Source: Rhizobium hidalgonense (GTDB lineage: Bacteria > Pseudomonadota > Alphaproteobacteria > Rhizobiales > Rhizobiaceae). Taken from it: 64,000 nucleotides of DNA. Within the stretch, counting starts at the first letter, position 1, and the number at the start of each line of letters is the position of its first letter. The stretch is taken from the NCBI RefSeq assembly GCF_002914525.1, contig NZ_LODW01000082.1, positions 267,949 through 331,948 on the forward strand, written 5' to 3'. Under the pieces are notes generated by a model. The model had not been told where the DNA came from. It worked only from the letters and a program-made list of their open reading frames with translations, and made no database searches. Positions 7,007 to 13,831 of this stretch are shown here, in pieces. The position numbers and the translations under genes are program-made.

Positions 7007-7758
7007 GAAAGTTCGCCTCCATTCCTCCGAAAGTCTGGCAAGCAGACCTCAAAGCAGTGCGCGGCGACATCGAAGCGATCGCCGTTCACTATCACCTTAC
7101 GACCAGCGGCCATGCGAACATGCTCGGTCTCTATTACGTGCCGGTCCCCTACATCGCGCACGAAATGGGATGCCCCATAGAAGGGGCTTCGAAGGGGCTT
7201 AATAGCCTCATCCGAGCAGGAATTTGTGCGTATGACTTCGCGCTCGACCTTGTTTGGGTGTGCGAGATGGCTTCTGACCAGGTGGCGCCCCAGCTCTCGC
7301 CGAAAGATAAGCGCGTGAAGGGCATTGCGGAGCAACTCGCAATGATCCCTATCTGCCCGACATCGTTGGGTTTTTACGGGAGATACCGCATTCCATTCCA
7401 TCTTCACGAGGAGCTTTGCTTGGAGGAATTCGAACTGGCCTACTCCGATCTGCAGGAAGCCCCTTCGAAGCCCCTTCGAAGCAAGGAGAAGGAGAAGGAG
7501 AAGGAAAAGGACCTAGAAGAAGGAAAAGGACCATCTGGCTTAGGAGGGCAGGAAACCTCAAACGTCGAGTCTACGCGTGGACCGTTTCTGACGCCTTATC
7601 CGAAACCAGCGAGTCCTGCGGATGGCAAGCGCTTTCTCGTCGGCCTTGGTGTCCCTGAGCGTGAAGCTGGCAAGTATCTCGACACGCTAATGGCCGGCCA
7701 CCTCACGCCGATCGACATTGAGGAATGGATCGCACAGCCGGAACGGGGAGCAGCATGA
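7003..7758 (+). CDS. Replication-initiator-like protein with internal inverted iterons
   Basis: The 251-residue protein starts MRKFASIPPKVWQADLKAVR. The first 135 residues look like a winged-helix domain of phage replication organisers (YYVPVPYIAHEMGCPIEGAS, then LNSLIRAGICAYD). A lysine/glutamate tract (KEKEKEKEKD, about residues 161-170) links this to a short C-terminal domain. It is in the position of a phage O-like gene, and 7180-7200 and 7457-7477 inside it form a perfect inverted repeat, as expected if the origin lies within the initiator gene. The initiator role is inferred from order and repeats. Confidence 0.55.
   Translation: MRKFASIPPKVWQADLKAVRGDIEAIAVHYHLTTSGHANMLGLYYVPVPYIAHEMGCPIEGASKGLNSLIRAGICAYDFALDLVWVCEMASDQVAPQLSPKDKRVKGIAEQLAMIPICPTSLGFYGRYRIPFHLHEELCLEEFELAYSDLQEAPSKPLRSKEKEKEKEKDLEEGKGPSGLGGQETSNVESTRGPFLTPYPKPASPADGKRFLVGLGVPEREAGKYLDTLMAGHLTPIDIEEWIAQPERGAA
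7180..7477. repeat. 21-bp perfect inverted repeat made of 11-bp tandem units, candidate origin
   Basis: The left arm (7180-7200) contains two copies of aaggggcttcg; the right arm (7457-7477) is its exact reverse complement, 256 bases away, and is followed by a further partial unit (cgaag). Both arms lie inside the replication-like gene. Paired tandem iterons inside an initiator gene are a classic origin layout. An invertible segment is the alternative, because the element also encodes a serine recombinase. Confidence 0.6.
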
Positions 7759-7928
7759 AGAAGAACCCCGATCAATACGATCTCTTCGTTTGGGCAGAAA
7801 GCCGGCCGACGGCAGTGGTGATCGATCTTACACCGGCGATCATCAAGCGGATATGCGCCCAGCCGTACCCGTTCCCGATCAAGAACGGCGAGTTGGTCAA
7901 CCTCCTACTGAAAAGGAGCGTGGCATGA
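7755..7928 (+). CDS. Small unknown early protein
   Basis: A 57-residue frame (MKKNPDQYDLFVWAESRPTA...) joins the flanking genes through ATGA overlaps at both ends. It includes a short helical segment (TPAIIKRICAQ). No family is recognised. Because it lies between the replication-like gene and the TopoVI-A-like gene, a role in DNA metabolism is possible but unproven. Confidence 0.55.
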   Translation: MKKNPDQYDLFVWAESRPTAVVIDLTPAIIKRICAQPYPFPIKNGELVNLLLKRSVA

Positions 7929-8812
7929 CCGAGCTTTACCGTGCACGCACGATAAAACGCGAGCGCAGGACTCGGGCTTCCATCGACCAGCTGGATAAGC
8001 AGATCCTCGAGGTCTTGTTAGAAGACCATCCGCAGTCTGTTCGCCATGTCTTCTATCGGATGACAAACCCGCGCCTACCGGAATCAGTCGAGAAATCCGA
8101 TCGAGGCTATCGGCATGTCCAGGACCGCATGGTGAAGCTTCGCCGATCCGGTCGGCTCCCGTTCAACTGGGTGACGGACGCCACCCGGCGCGGCTACCAC
8201 ACACAGACATTCCGCGGCAGCGAGGATTTCCTTCGGCGCATGAAGGGCCTCTATCGAGCCGACCTCTGGCGCTTGTCTGACTACTATTGCGAGGTGTGGG
8301 TGGAATCCCGCTCGATCGCTGGCGTCATAGAGGGTGATTGTCGGGAACTTGCGGTATCGCTTTATCCGGCAGGTGGCTTTTCCAGTATCACCCTTGCTTA
8401 CGAGGCTGCAGACGCTATCAATGCATGGTGCGAGGGAAAGCCAGTTGTAATCTACTACATTGGCGATTTCGATCCTGCCGGTGTGTTGATCGATCAGGCA
8501 CTGGAGCGCGAGCTTCGGCAGCACCTCAATCCCAGCATCCAGCTCTATTTCATCCGCCTTGGCATCACCCTTGAGCAGATCGCGCAATACGACTTGCCAA
8601 CCAAGCCGAGGAAGGAAGGCGACCGGAGAGCCCTGCATGTGGCCTCCACGGTCGAAGCAGAAGCAATGCCGGCCTACTTGATGCGCGAGCTGCTCCGATC
8701 CAACATCGAGTCCCTGCTTCCCGCCAATGCTTTGCGGATAGCGCATGTGGAAGAGGAATCGGCCCGGAAGTATTTCGAGACCTTGGCTGAAATCACCGGA
8801 GGCGCCGCATGA
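7925..8812 (+). CDS. TopoVI-A/Spo11-like protein (Mini-A type) with TOPRIM domain
   Basis: The 295-residue protein has an N-terminal winged-helix region with RHVFYRM (residues 40-46), where Tyr44 aligns by eye with the catalytic tyrosine motif of TopoVI-A/Spo11. A TOPRIM fold follows, with Glu127 (VWVES) and Asp181/Asp183 (GDFDPAG), the acidic metal-binding residues. This is the pattern of the reduced TopoVI-A-like 'Mini-A' proteins described in mobile elements. It could nick or break DNA during replication or recombination. No TopoVI-B/GHKL partner is in the window. It sits in the early operon with ATGA overlaps on both sides. Confidence 0.75.
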   Translation: MTELYRARTIKRERRTRASIDQLDKQILEVLLEDHPQSVRHVFYRMTNPRLPESVEKSDRGYRHVQDRMVKLRRSGRLPFNWVTDATRRGYHTQTFRGSEDFLRRMKGLYRADLWRLSDYYCEVWVESRSIAGVIEGDCRELAVSLYPAGGFSSITLAYEAADAINAWCEGKPVVIYYIGDFDPAGVLIDQALERELRQHLNPSIQLYFIRLGITLEQIAQYDLPTKPRKEGDRRALHVASTVEAEAMPAYLMRELLRSNIESLLPANALRIAHVEEESARKYFETLAEITGGAA

Positions 8813-8994
8813 CCACCTCGCGCCAAAATGACACGCTTATCGCCTGGGCAATCCAGCACGCTCCCACCAGGGAAGCTTATCGGCGGTCGACAGGCGAGGA
8901 CATAAGCCCCGCCCTCGATCGATACCGGCAATGGCTCGAGGAGAACGTCATTGGCCGGCCTGGTGACGTCACAGACGACGCGGAGGCAGCTTGA
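8809..8994 (+). CDS. Small unknown early protein
   Basis: A 61-residue acidic protein (MTTSRQNDTLIAWAIQHAPT...) starts by ATGA overlap with the TOPRIM gene. Its own stop overlaps a TTG start. No domain is recognised; a helical, soluble protein is likely. Confidence 0.55.
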   Translation: MTTSRQNDTLIAWAIQHAPTREAYRRSTGEDISPALDRYRQWLEENVIGRPGDVTDDAEAA

Positions 8995-9194
8995 CCGAGC
9001 CGGAAGTCCTCACAGGCCATAAGGCTATCGCCCGCTTCCTTGGTCTGACCCCAAGGCAAGTGTCATGGCACGACGAGCAAGGGAACATGCCCACGTTTCG
9101 TATCGGCCGTACGGTATGCGCCAGGAAGACCAAACTCCTGCAATGGCTCGATGAGTTGGAAGAGCAGGCGAAGGCGAAGAAGAAGGAGGGATGA
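8991..9194 (+). CDS. Helix-turn-helix protein, TTG start
   Basis: The 67-residue protein has a helix-turn-helix typical of excisionase/MerR-like mobile-element proteins (HKAIARFLGLTPRQVSWHDE, then MPTFRIGRTVCARK). A lysine-rich tail follows. The TTG start overlaps the previous stop as TTGA, keeping the 4-base overlap rule of the operon. It is the second such HTH in the early operon and could be Xis or a late regulator. Confidence 0.65.
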   Translation: MTEPEVLTGHKAIARFLGLTPRQVSWHDEQGNMPTFRIGRTVCARKTKLLQWLDELEEQAKAKKKEG

Positions 9195-9289
9195 ACGCGC
9201 GGAGGCTTTCCTACTCACATCGAAGCATCGCCCTTCACAAGGTCGACGCCGCAGCCTACCTTAGAACATAACAGGGGAGGTGCAGGGCG

Positions 9290-9409
9290 ATGGGCAAAAA
9301 AGGCTCGTACTTGGGAGCCGCACGAAAAGGCTTAACTGCCTGTATTTTCTCGCTCTCTGCCGCACAGATCTCAGAAATAGACCTTGTGAAAGCCTGTAAC
9401 ATTGCTTAA
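9290..9409 (+). CDS. Possible 39-residue micro-protein
   Basis: An ATG at 9290 follows a strong purine-rich Shine-Dalgarno (aggggaggtg) and opens a 39-residue frame beginning MGKKGSYLGAARKGLTACIF, with a small hydrophobic middle. It fills most of the gap between the early operon and the serine recombinase, and its stop lies within the repeat cluster at 9395-9437. No homologue is recalled. The ribosome site is the main support. Confidence 0.3.
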   Translation: MGKKGSYLGAARKGLTACIFSLSAAQISEIDLVKACNIA

Positions 9410-9437
9410 AATGTAACATAGCTAAAGCAAAGTTACA
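9395..9437. promoter_or_regulatory. Tandem TGTAACAT repeats upstream of the serine recombinase
   Basis: Two 17-base tandem units starting tgtaacat lie at 9395-9411 and 9412-9428 (about 13 of 17 bases identical). An inverted half site gttaca follows at 9432-9437. They occupy the 60 bases before the recombinase ATG at 9452. The layout suggests an operator for an element regulator or autoregulation by the recombinase. Confidence 0.45.
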
Positions 9438-9451
9438 GAAGGGCTCTTGCG

Positions 9452-10096
9452 ATGAAGGTCTTCGGTTACGTTAGAGTGTCGACAAGCGAGCAGGCAACCA
9501 ATGGCGACAGCCTGGAAACGCAGAAGGCGAAGATCCTCGGCTATGCCATGATGCAGGGCATGGAAGTGTCTGAGGTCTTCGTCGAGGCCGGCGTCTCGGG
9601 ATCTGTCCCGCTTGCCGATCGACCGCAGGGCAAGCGGCTCCTCGGCCTGGTGGGCAAGGGCGATATGATCATCACTCCCAAGCTGGACCGCATGTTCCGC
9701 TCTGCCTCTGATGCCCTTGGAACGCTTGAGGAATTGAAGGCGCAAGGCACTGGCCTGGTCATGATCGATCTGGGTGGAGATGTGACCACCAACGGTATCA
9801 GCAAGCTCGTCTTCACCATCCTGTCTGCCGTGGCCGAGAACGAGCGAGAGCGCATCCGGGAGCGTATCCGGGAGGTCAAGCGTCACCTCGCGTCACAGGG
9901 CATCTATGGCGGCGGCAAGACCCCCTACGGCTTTGACGTGGTTGACGGGCGCCTCGTCGAGAACCCGAAGCAGCAGAGGATCCTCAAGGCCATGAAGGAT
10001 GCCAGGGCCAAGGGCGACAGCTTCCGGAAGATCGGCGAGACCCACGGCTTGCAGGCCATGACCGTCAAGCGTATCCTTGATCGTCACGTTGATTAG
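9452..10096 (+). CDS. Serine recombinase (resolvase/invertase family)
   Basis: The 214-residue protein starts MKVFGYVRVSTSEQ with the nucleophile Ser10, followed by the resolvase catalytic domain (DRPQGKRLL; KLDRMFRSASDAL) and long E helix (NERERIRERIREVKR). The C-terminal part (GDSFRKIGETHGLQAMTVKRIL) is a helix-turn-helix. Length fits small resolvases/invertases. Because the element already has a tyrosine integrase, this enzyme may resolve multimers, invert a segment, or act in regulation. It lies alone between the early operon and terminase genes. Confidence 0.9.
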   Translation: MKVFGYVRVSTSEQATNGDSLETQKAKILGYAMMQGMEVSEVFVEAGVSGSVPLADRPQGKRLLGLVGKGDMIITPKLDRMFRSASDALGTLEELKAQGTGLVMIDLGGDVTTNGISKLVFTILSAVAENERERIRERIREVKRHLASQGIYGGGKTPYGFDVVDGRLVENPKQQRILKAMKDARAKGDSFRKIGETHGLQAMTVKRILDRHVD

Positions 10097-10205
10097 GGGT
10101 GGAAACCGGCCTCGTGAAACGCACCGCTACGTGTTGATACGGGCCAATCCGTAAGCCCTATTCCCGCCATTGAAGTGCCTACGAAACCCAGTCATTTCTG
10201 GGCGT

Positions 10206-10595
10206 ATGAGCACAAATCGAAACCAGATCGACAGCAATTCCACCCGCAATCGCTCTGCCATTTCAAATGGTTCGTGGCTGCTGGAGGGCGTGGACAATCG
10301 CAGTGCCCTTGGGCGTCGCTACCGGGATCTCTGCATGTCCTTCGCCGATGACCTGGGCGGGGCTGCTTCCCTCAACGAACCCCAACGCGCGCTGGTCCGA
10401 CAGGTGGCCGCGGTTACGGTGGAAAGCGAGAAGCTGCAGGCCGCCATCATCAGAGGCGAGGCCGTCGACGCGGAGAACCTCGTCCGCTTGAACAACCTTC
10501 AGGCCAGGCTCGTGAAACAGCTCGACATCAAGCCCAAAGGCCAGAAACCGAAGCGGAGCCTTCAGGATCTCCTCGCTGAGGGCGCCGCCGCATGA
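10206..10595 (+). CDS. Putative terminase small subunit
   Basis: The 129-residue protein lies directly upstream of TerL with a 4-base ATGA overlap, the usual position of the DNA-recognition subunit. It is helical (LNEPQRALVRQVAAVTVESEK; LVRLNNLQARLVKQL) with a low-complexity N-terminus and a basic stretch (KPKGQKPKRS) near the end, similar to small phage proteins annotated beside such large subunits. The call rests mainly on gene order. The start at 10206 is preferred over an upstream ATG at 10170. Confidence 0.55.
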   Translation: MSTNRNQIDSNSTRNRSAISNGSWLLEGVDNRSALGRRYRDLCMSFADDLGGAASLNEPQRALVRQVAAVTVESEKLQAAIIRGEAVDAENLVRLNNLQARLVKQLDIKPKGQKPKRSLQDLLAEGAAA

Positions 10596-11989
10596 ACATC
10601 CTCGAGGCTTGCGCACATCCCGAGATCTTTGCACCGTGGTTTCGCAAGCCTGAGACCTATCGGGGGTGGTTTGCCTTCCTGGCTGCGTTGTTCGGCCTGC
10701 AAATGGATGACGAGCAGCTTGGGCTTTACCAGAGGCATACCGGCCGCAAGGAAGCCCCTACAGAGGCGCAGCGCGAGGGCTGGCTTGTCATCGGTCGCCG
10801 TGGGGGCAAATCCTTCACCATGGCGCTGATCGCGGTCTTCCTGGCCTGCTTCTTCGACTACCGGCAGTATCTGGCGCCGGGCGAGCGCGCCACGGTCCTG
10901 GTCATCGCCACCGATCGCCGGCAGGCGCGTGTGATCCTTCGCTATGTCCGGGCGATGCTCGACAACATTCCACTCCTCCAGGCCATGGTGGAACGTGATA
11001 CGGCTGATAGCTTCGATCTCGACAACAGCACGACCATTGAAGTCGGCACGGCTTCATTCCGGTCGACGCGCGGCTACACCTATGCGGCCGTTCTCTGCGA
11101 CGAGCTCGCCTTCTGGCGAACCGATGACGCGGCAGAGCCCGATTATGCCATCCTGGACGCGATCAGGCCCGGTATGGCCTCCATCCCGAATTCCATGCTG
11201 CTTTGCGCCTCTTCGCCTCATGCGCGCCGCGGAGCGCTCTGGGATGCCTTCAAGCGGTTCTGGGGCAAGGATGAGGCGCCGCTCGTCTGGCGAGCCGCTA
11301 CGCGGGATATGAACCCTACCATTTCTCAATCGGTCGTCGATCGTGCCCTCGAGCGCGATCATGCGTCGGCGATGGCAGAATATGGGGCGGAATTCCGCTC
11401 CGATATCGAGCAGTTCGTCAATATCGAGGTCGTCGAAGACTGCGTTTCGCGCGGGGTCTACGAACGGGCGCCGCTTTCGAACATCCGCTATCGTGCATTC
11501 GTCGACCCGAGCGGCGGCAGCAACGACTCGATGACCCTGGCGATCGGCCACAAGGAGGGCGAGCGCAACATTCTCGATTGCGTCCGCGAACGCAAACCGC
11601 CTTTCAGCCCGGAATCCGTCGTTGCCGAATTTGCCGACACGCTGGCCAAATACCGCGTCCGGGAGGTGGAAGGCGACCGCTATGCCGGCGAATGGCCGCG
11701 CGAACAGTTCCGTAAGAAGGGCATCACTTACAAGATCGCCGAGAAGCCCCGCTCGGATCTGTATCGCGACATGCTGCCGCTTCTGAACAGCGGGGCGGCC
11801 GATCTCCTCGATTCCGATCGGCTCGTCACCCAGATCGTGGGGCTCGAGCGGCGGGTGAGCCGCGGCGGCAAGGAATCAATCGATCACGCTCCAGGAGGTC
11901 ACGATGACCTGGCGAATGCGGTGGCCGGCGTCCTGAACGCAACGGCCAAGCCGCAGCACGTCGTCACCTGGGAAGAACTCAGGATCTGA
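10592..11989 (+). CDS. Phage terminase large subunit
   Basis: The 465-residue protein has a packaging ATPase domain with Walker A GRRGGKS (68-74) and Walker B AAVLCDE (Asp170-Glu171), and an RNase H-like nuclease domain with Asp305 (FVDPSGGS), Asp362 (EGDRY) and Asp438/439 (GGHDDL). All catalytic residues appear intact, so it should pump and cut DNA at a portal. No portal gene is visible in the element, so it would need a partner phage's procapsid. Confidence 0.93.
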   Translation: MNILEACAHPEIFAPWFRKPETYRGWFAFLAALFGLQMDDEQLGLYQRHTGRKEAPTEAQREGWLVIGRRGGKSFTMALIAVFLACFFDYRQYLAPGERATVLVIATDRRQARVILRYVRAMLDNIPLLQAMVERDTADSFDLDNSTTIEVGTASFRSTRGYTYAAVLCDELAFWRTDDAAEPDYAILDAIRPGMASIPNSMLLCASSPHARRGALWDAFKRFWGKDEAPLVWRAATRDMNPTISQSVVDRALERDHASAMAEYGAEFRSDIEQFVNIEVVEDCVSRGVYERAPLSNIRYRAFVDPSGGSNDSMTLAIGHKEGERNILDCVRERKPPFSPESVVAEFADTLAKYRVREVEGDRYAGEWPREQFRKKGITYKIAEKPRSDLYRDMLPLLNSGAADLLDSDRLVTQIVGLERRVSRGGKESIDHAPGGHDDLANAVAGVLNATAKPQHVVTWEELRI

Positions 11990-12003
11990 AAGGAAAGCAA
12001 GCG

Positions 12004-12180
12004 ATGAAGCCCTCGCACACCACTGAAGTAAAACCCGGCGTCCACGTCGATATGCGCGACTACGGCCGGCAGCCGGACTCTGCAGTCACGGACATGAGCC
12101 ATCTGGATCGCGGCCTCGCCAAGGCGAAGGCCAGCACGGAAGGCAAGCTCAAGCTTGGAGGCAAGCGCGATGATCAATAA
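12004..12180 (+). CDS. Small unknown protein after terminase
   Basis: A 58-residue frame starts MKPSHTTEVKPGVHVDMRDY, 14 bases after TerL, with a purine-rich site (aaaggaaagcaagcg). It is charged and lysine-rich at the C-terminus. It overlaps the next start by 11 bases. In a normal phage the portal gene would begin here; this is far too short for one. No family is recognised. Confidence 0.55.
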   Translation: MKPSHTTEVKPGVHVDMRDYGRQPDSAVTDMSHLDRGLAKAKASTEGKLKLGGKRDDQ

Positions 12181-13030
12181 GGATTCGAAGTTCCCGGGCA
12201 AACACCACTCAGACAAGGGCAAATGGATAGGCCCTTGGATGCCCCAGTGGCGCGATAGTGGCGACAGCGGTCCGTTCACCACTTTGGAGAAGCTCTACGG
12301 CGAGATCCAGAGTGCTCCCGAACGGATCCGCGCCAAACGCGCCGAATTGGAAAAGACGGGCAAGTATACCGCTGCCGGCATCAAGGACATGCTCAAGCAG
12401 ACAGCGCTTAGCGAGACGGTGCCGGACATTCGCCGCGCTGCCGCGCAGCAGGTCAGCAAGTTCCGTCGCGAGATCGATAAGCGTCGGGCGGCGTTCAAGC
12501 CATTCGATCATGATCCGAATGACCTCGTCGGTGAAATGCGCCGGCAGGAGGTCCGCGCCTGGCTCCGCACCATGACGCCCGACGAGCGTACCGAGGCTGT
12601 CAGGCGTGCCAGTGATCCGTTTATCGTGGAAGCGGCCATTTCGGTCCCGGTCGAGCTGACGGGCTTGCTTCCGTCGACGCGGGATCACCTCAGTCAGTTG
12701 CTTGTCGAGCAGCGCTATGGCGATGAAATCGCCGGGCTGAATGAACTCGACGAAGCCGTGAAGACGGTAGAGCGAGCCGTGGACGGCGCCCGTGATGATG
12801 TTCGCGAAATCATCGGCATGCTTCGCCATGACTTCGACGCTGAATTCAAGCCGATCGAGCAGCAGATTGATCAGCAGGTCGAACTGGACGCGAAAAGGGC
12901 ATCCTTCACCCCGCCCCCCGTTGATCTCAATGCCATCGCCGAAACGATCAAGTCGCTGAAGTTCAACGAGCGTAACCTTCTGCTTGATATGGCCCTCGAT
13001 CTGCAAACCACAGCGGCCAAGGCGGCCTGA
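12170..13030 (+). CDS. Unknown helical protein occupying the portal/capsid slot
   Basis: The 286-residue protein is highly charged and almost entirely helical, with heptad-like stretches (ERIRAKRAELEKTGKYTAAG; VEQRYGDEIAGLNELDEAVK; AEFKPIEQQIDQQVELDAKR). It does not resemble portal, protease or HK97 capsid proteins. Its position between TerL and the gp10-like gene, where head genes belong, makes a scaffold- or size-redirecting-like role conceivable, but there is no direct evidence. It starts at 12170, overlapping the 58-residue gene. Confidence 0.6.
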   Translation: MINKDSKFPGKHHSDKGKWIGPWMPQWRDSGDSGPFTTLEKLYGEIQSAPERIRAKRAELEKTGKYTAAGIKDMLKQTALSETVPDIRRAAAQQVSKFRREIDKRRAAFKPFDHDPNDLVGEMRRQEVRAWLRTMTPDERTEAVRRASDPFIVEAAISVPVELTGLLPSTRDHLSQLLVEQRYGDEIAGLNELDEAVKTVERAVDGARDDVREIIGMLRHDFDAEFKPIEQQIDQQVELDAKRASFTPPPVDLNAIAETIKSLKFNERNLLLDMALDLQTTAAKAA

Positions 13031-13035
13031 CGAGA

Positions 13036-13100
13036 TGCGGTCCCCGTCGTTTCACGCCTTTTCGGCCAGAGGACGTGACTTCCTAGCGGCGGGGACCGCA
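13036..13100. repeat. 11-bp perfect inverted repeat in a 93-base gap
   Basis: tgcggtccccg (13036-13046) and cggggaccgca (13090-13100) form a perfect 11-bp stem around a 43-base loop in the only clear gap of the structural operon (13031-13123). There is no T-run, so a simple terminator is unlikely. It could be a protein-binding operator, RNA processing site, or packaging-recognition site. Confidence 0.5.
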
Positions 13101-13123
13101 CCATTGATGGGAAGGAACTGACC

Positions 13124-13432
13124 ATGGACGCTTTCGCAGCCGCAGCCACGTTCAAGGACAGCGTCGAGGCTTTCGGCGATGCCGCGGTCAATGAACTGAC
13201 GCGATCGGTGGAGCGCGAGGGCAGCCACCGGATTGCCCGGGCAAATATCATCAGACTGTACCGGGCCAGGAAAACCGAGATCGAGAAAATGGTCGCGGCA
13301 TACAGCCGACGGCCGTGGCCTACGGAACATCATCAGGGAGTGCGCGACGTCGCCGGGAACGCCTTGGCCGTCCTTGATCTCCTCTATCGGGATTTCCAAC
13401 GGAATCTCGCCATTCTGCATAAGAGGGGCTGA
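13124..13432 (+). CDS. Small unknown protein upstream of the gp10-like gene
   Basis: The 102-residue protein is helical and basic (MDAFAAAATFKDSVEAFGDA; RANIIRLYRARKTEIEKMVA). It lies two bases before the gp10-like gene. In normal phages connector genes lie here, but the sequence does not look like a known connector. Co-transcription with the tail genes is likely. Confidence 0.55.
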   Translation: MDAFAAAATFKDSVEAFGDAAVNELTRSVEREGSHRIARANIIRLYRARKTEIEKMVAAYSRRPWPTEHHQGVRDVAGNALAVLDLLYRDFQRNLAILHKRG

Positions 13433-13434
13433 GA

Positions 13435-13824
13435 ATGGCCAACGCCTTCAGTTTTGCGCTCGATCTCCGGAAGTTCGCAGATTCAATTCCAGAAGAACTG
13501 GTGAAGCCTGTCGTTCAGAAGTTTGCCATGCACGCGCTCTCCAGCGTCGTTATGAAGAGCCCGGTCGACACCGGCCGTTTCCGCGGCAATTGGAATGTTG
13601 CGGTGAATGCGGTCGATTACTCCGTTTCTGAAGTCACGGATAAATCGGGGGGATCGACGATCGCCAAGGGCGTCGCCACCATCGAAGCGGCTGCGCCTGA
13701 ACAGGCCATCTTCATTTCCAATAACGTCCCGTATGCGGTCGCCCTCGAAAATGGACACTCGAAACAAGCGCCGGCCGGTGTCGTTGCTCTGACCTTCGCT
13801 GAACTCGAATCAATGACCCTGTGA
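13435..13824 (+). CDS. HK97 gp10-like tail completion protein
   Basis: The 129-residue protein contains the gp10 signature region: SSVVMKSPVDTGRFRGNWNV followed by an alpha/beta part ending with NVPYAVALENGHSKQAPAGV. Members of this family join the tail to the head connector. It starts at 13435 and ends 7 bases before the tape-measure gene. The major tail protein and tail chaperones that normally stand between gp10 and tape measure are absent. Confidence 0.75.
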   Translation: MANAFSFALDLRKFADSIPEELVKPVVQKFAMHALSSVVMKSPVDTGRFRGNWNVAVNAVDYSVSEVTDKSGGSTIAKGVATIEAAAPEQAIFISNNVPYAVALENGHSKQAPAGVVALTFAELESMTL

Positions 13825-13831
13825 GGTAGAC

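Noticed and set aside
7484..7530. aaggag microsatellite in the initiator-like gene
   Set aside because: It encodes a plausible Lys/Glu linker in frame and is short; I do not call it a phase-variation tract.
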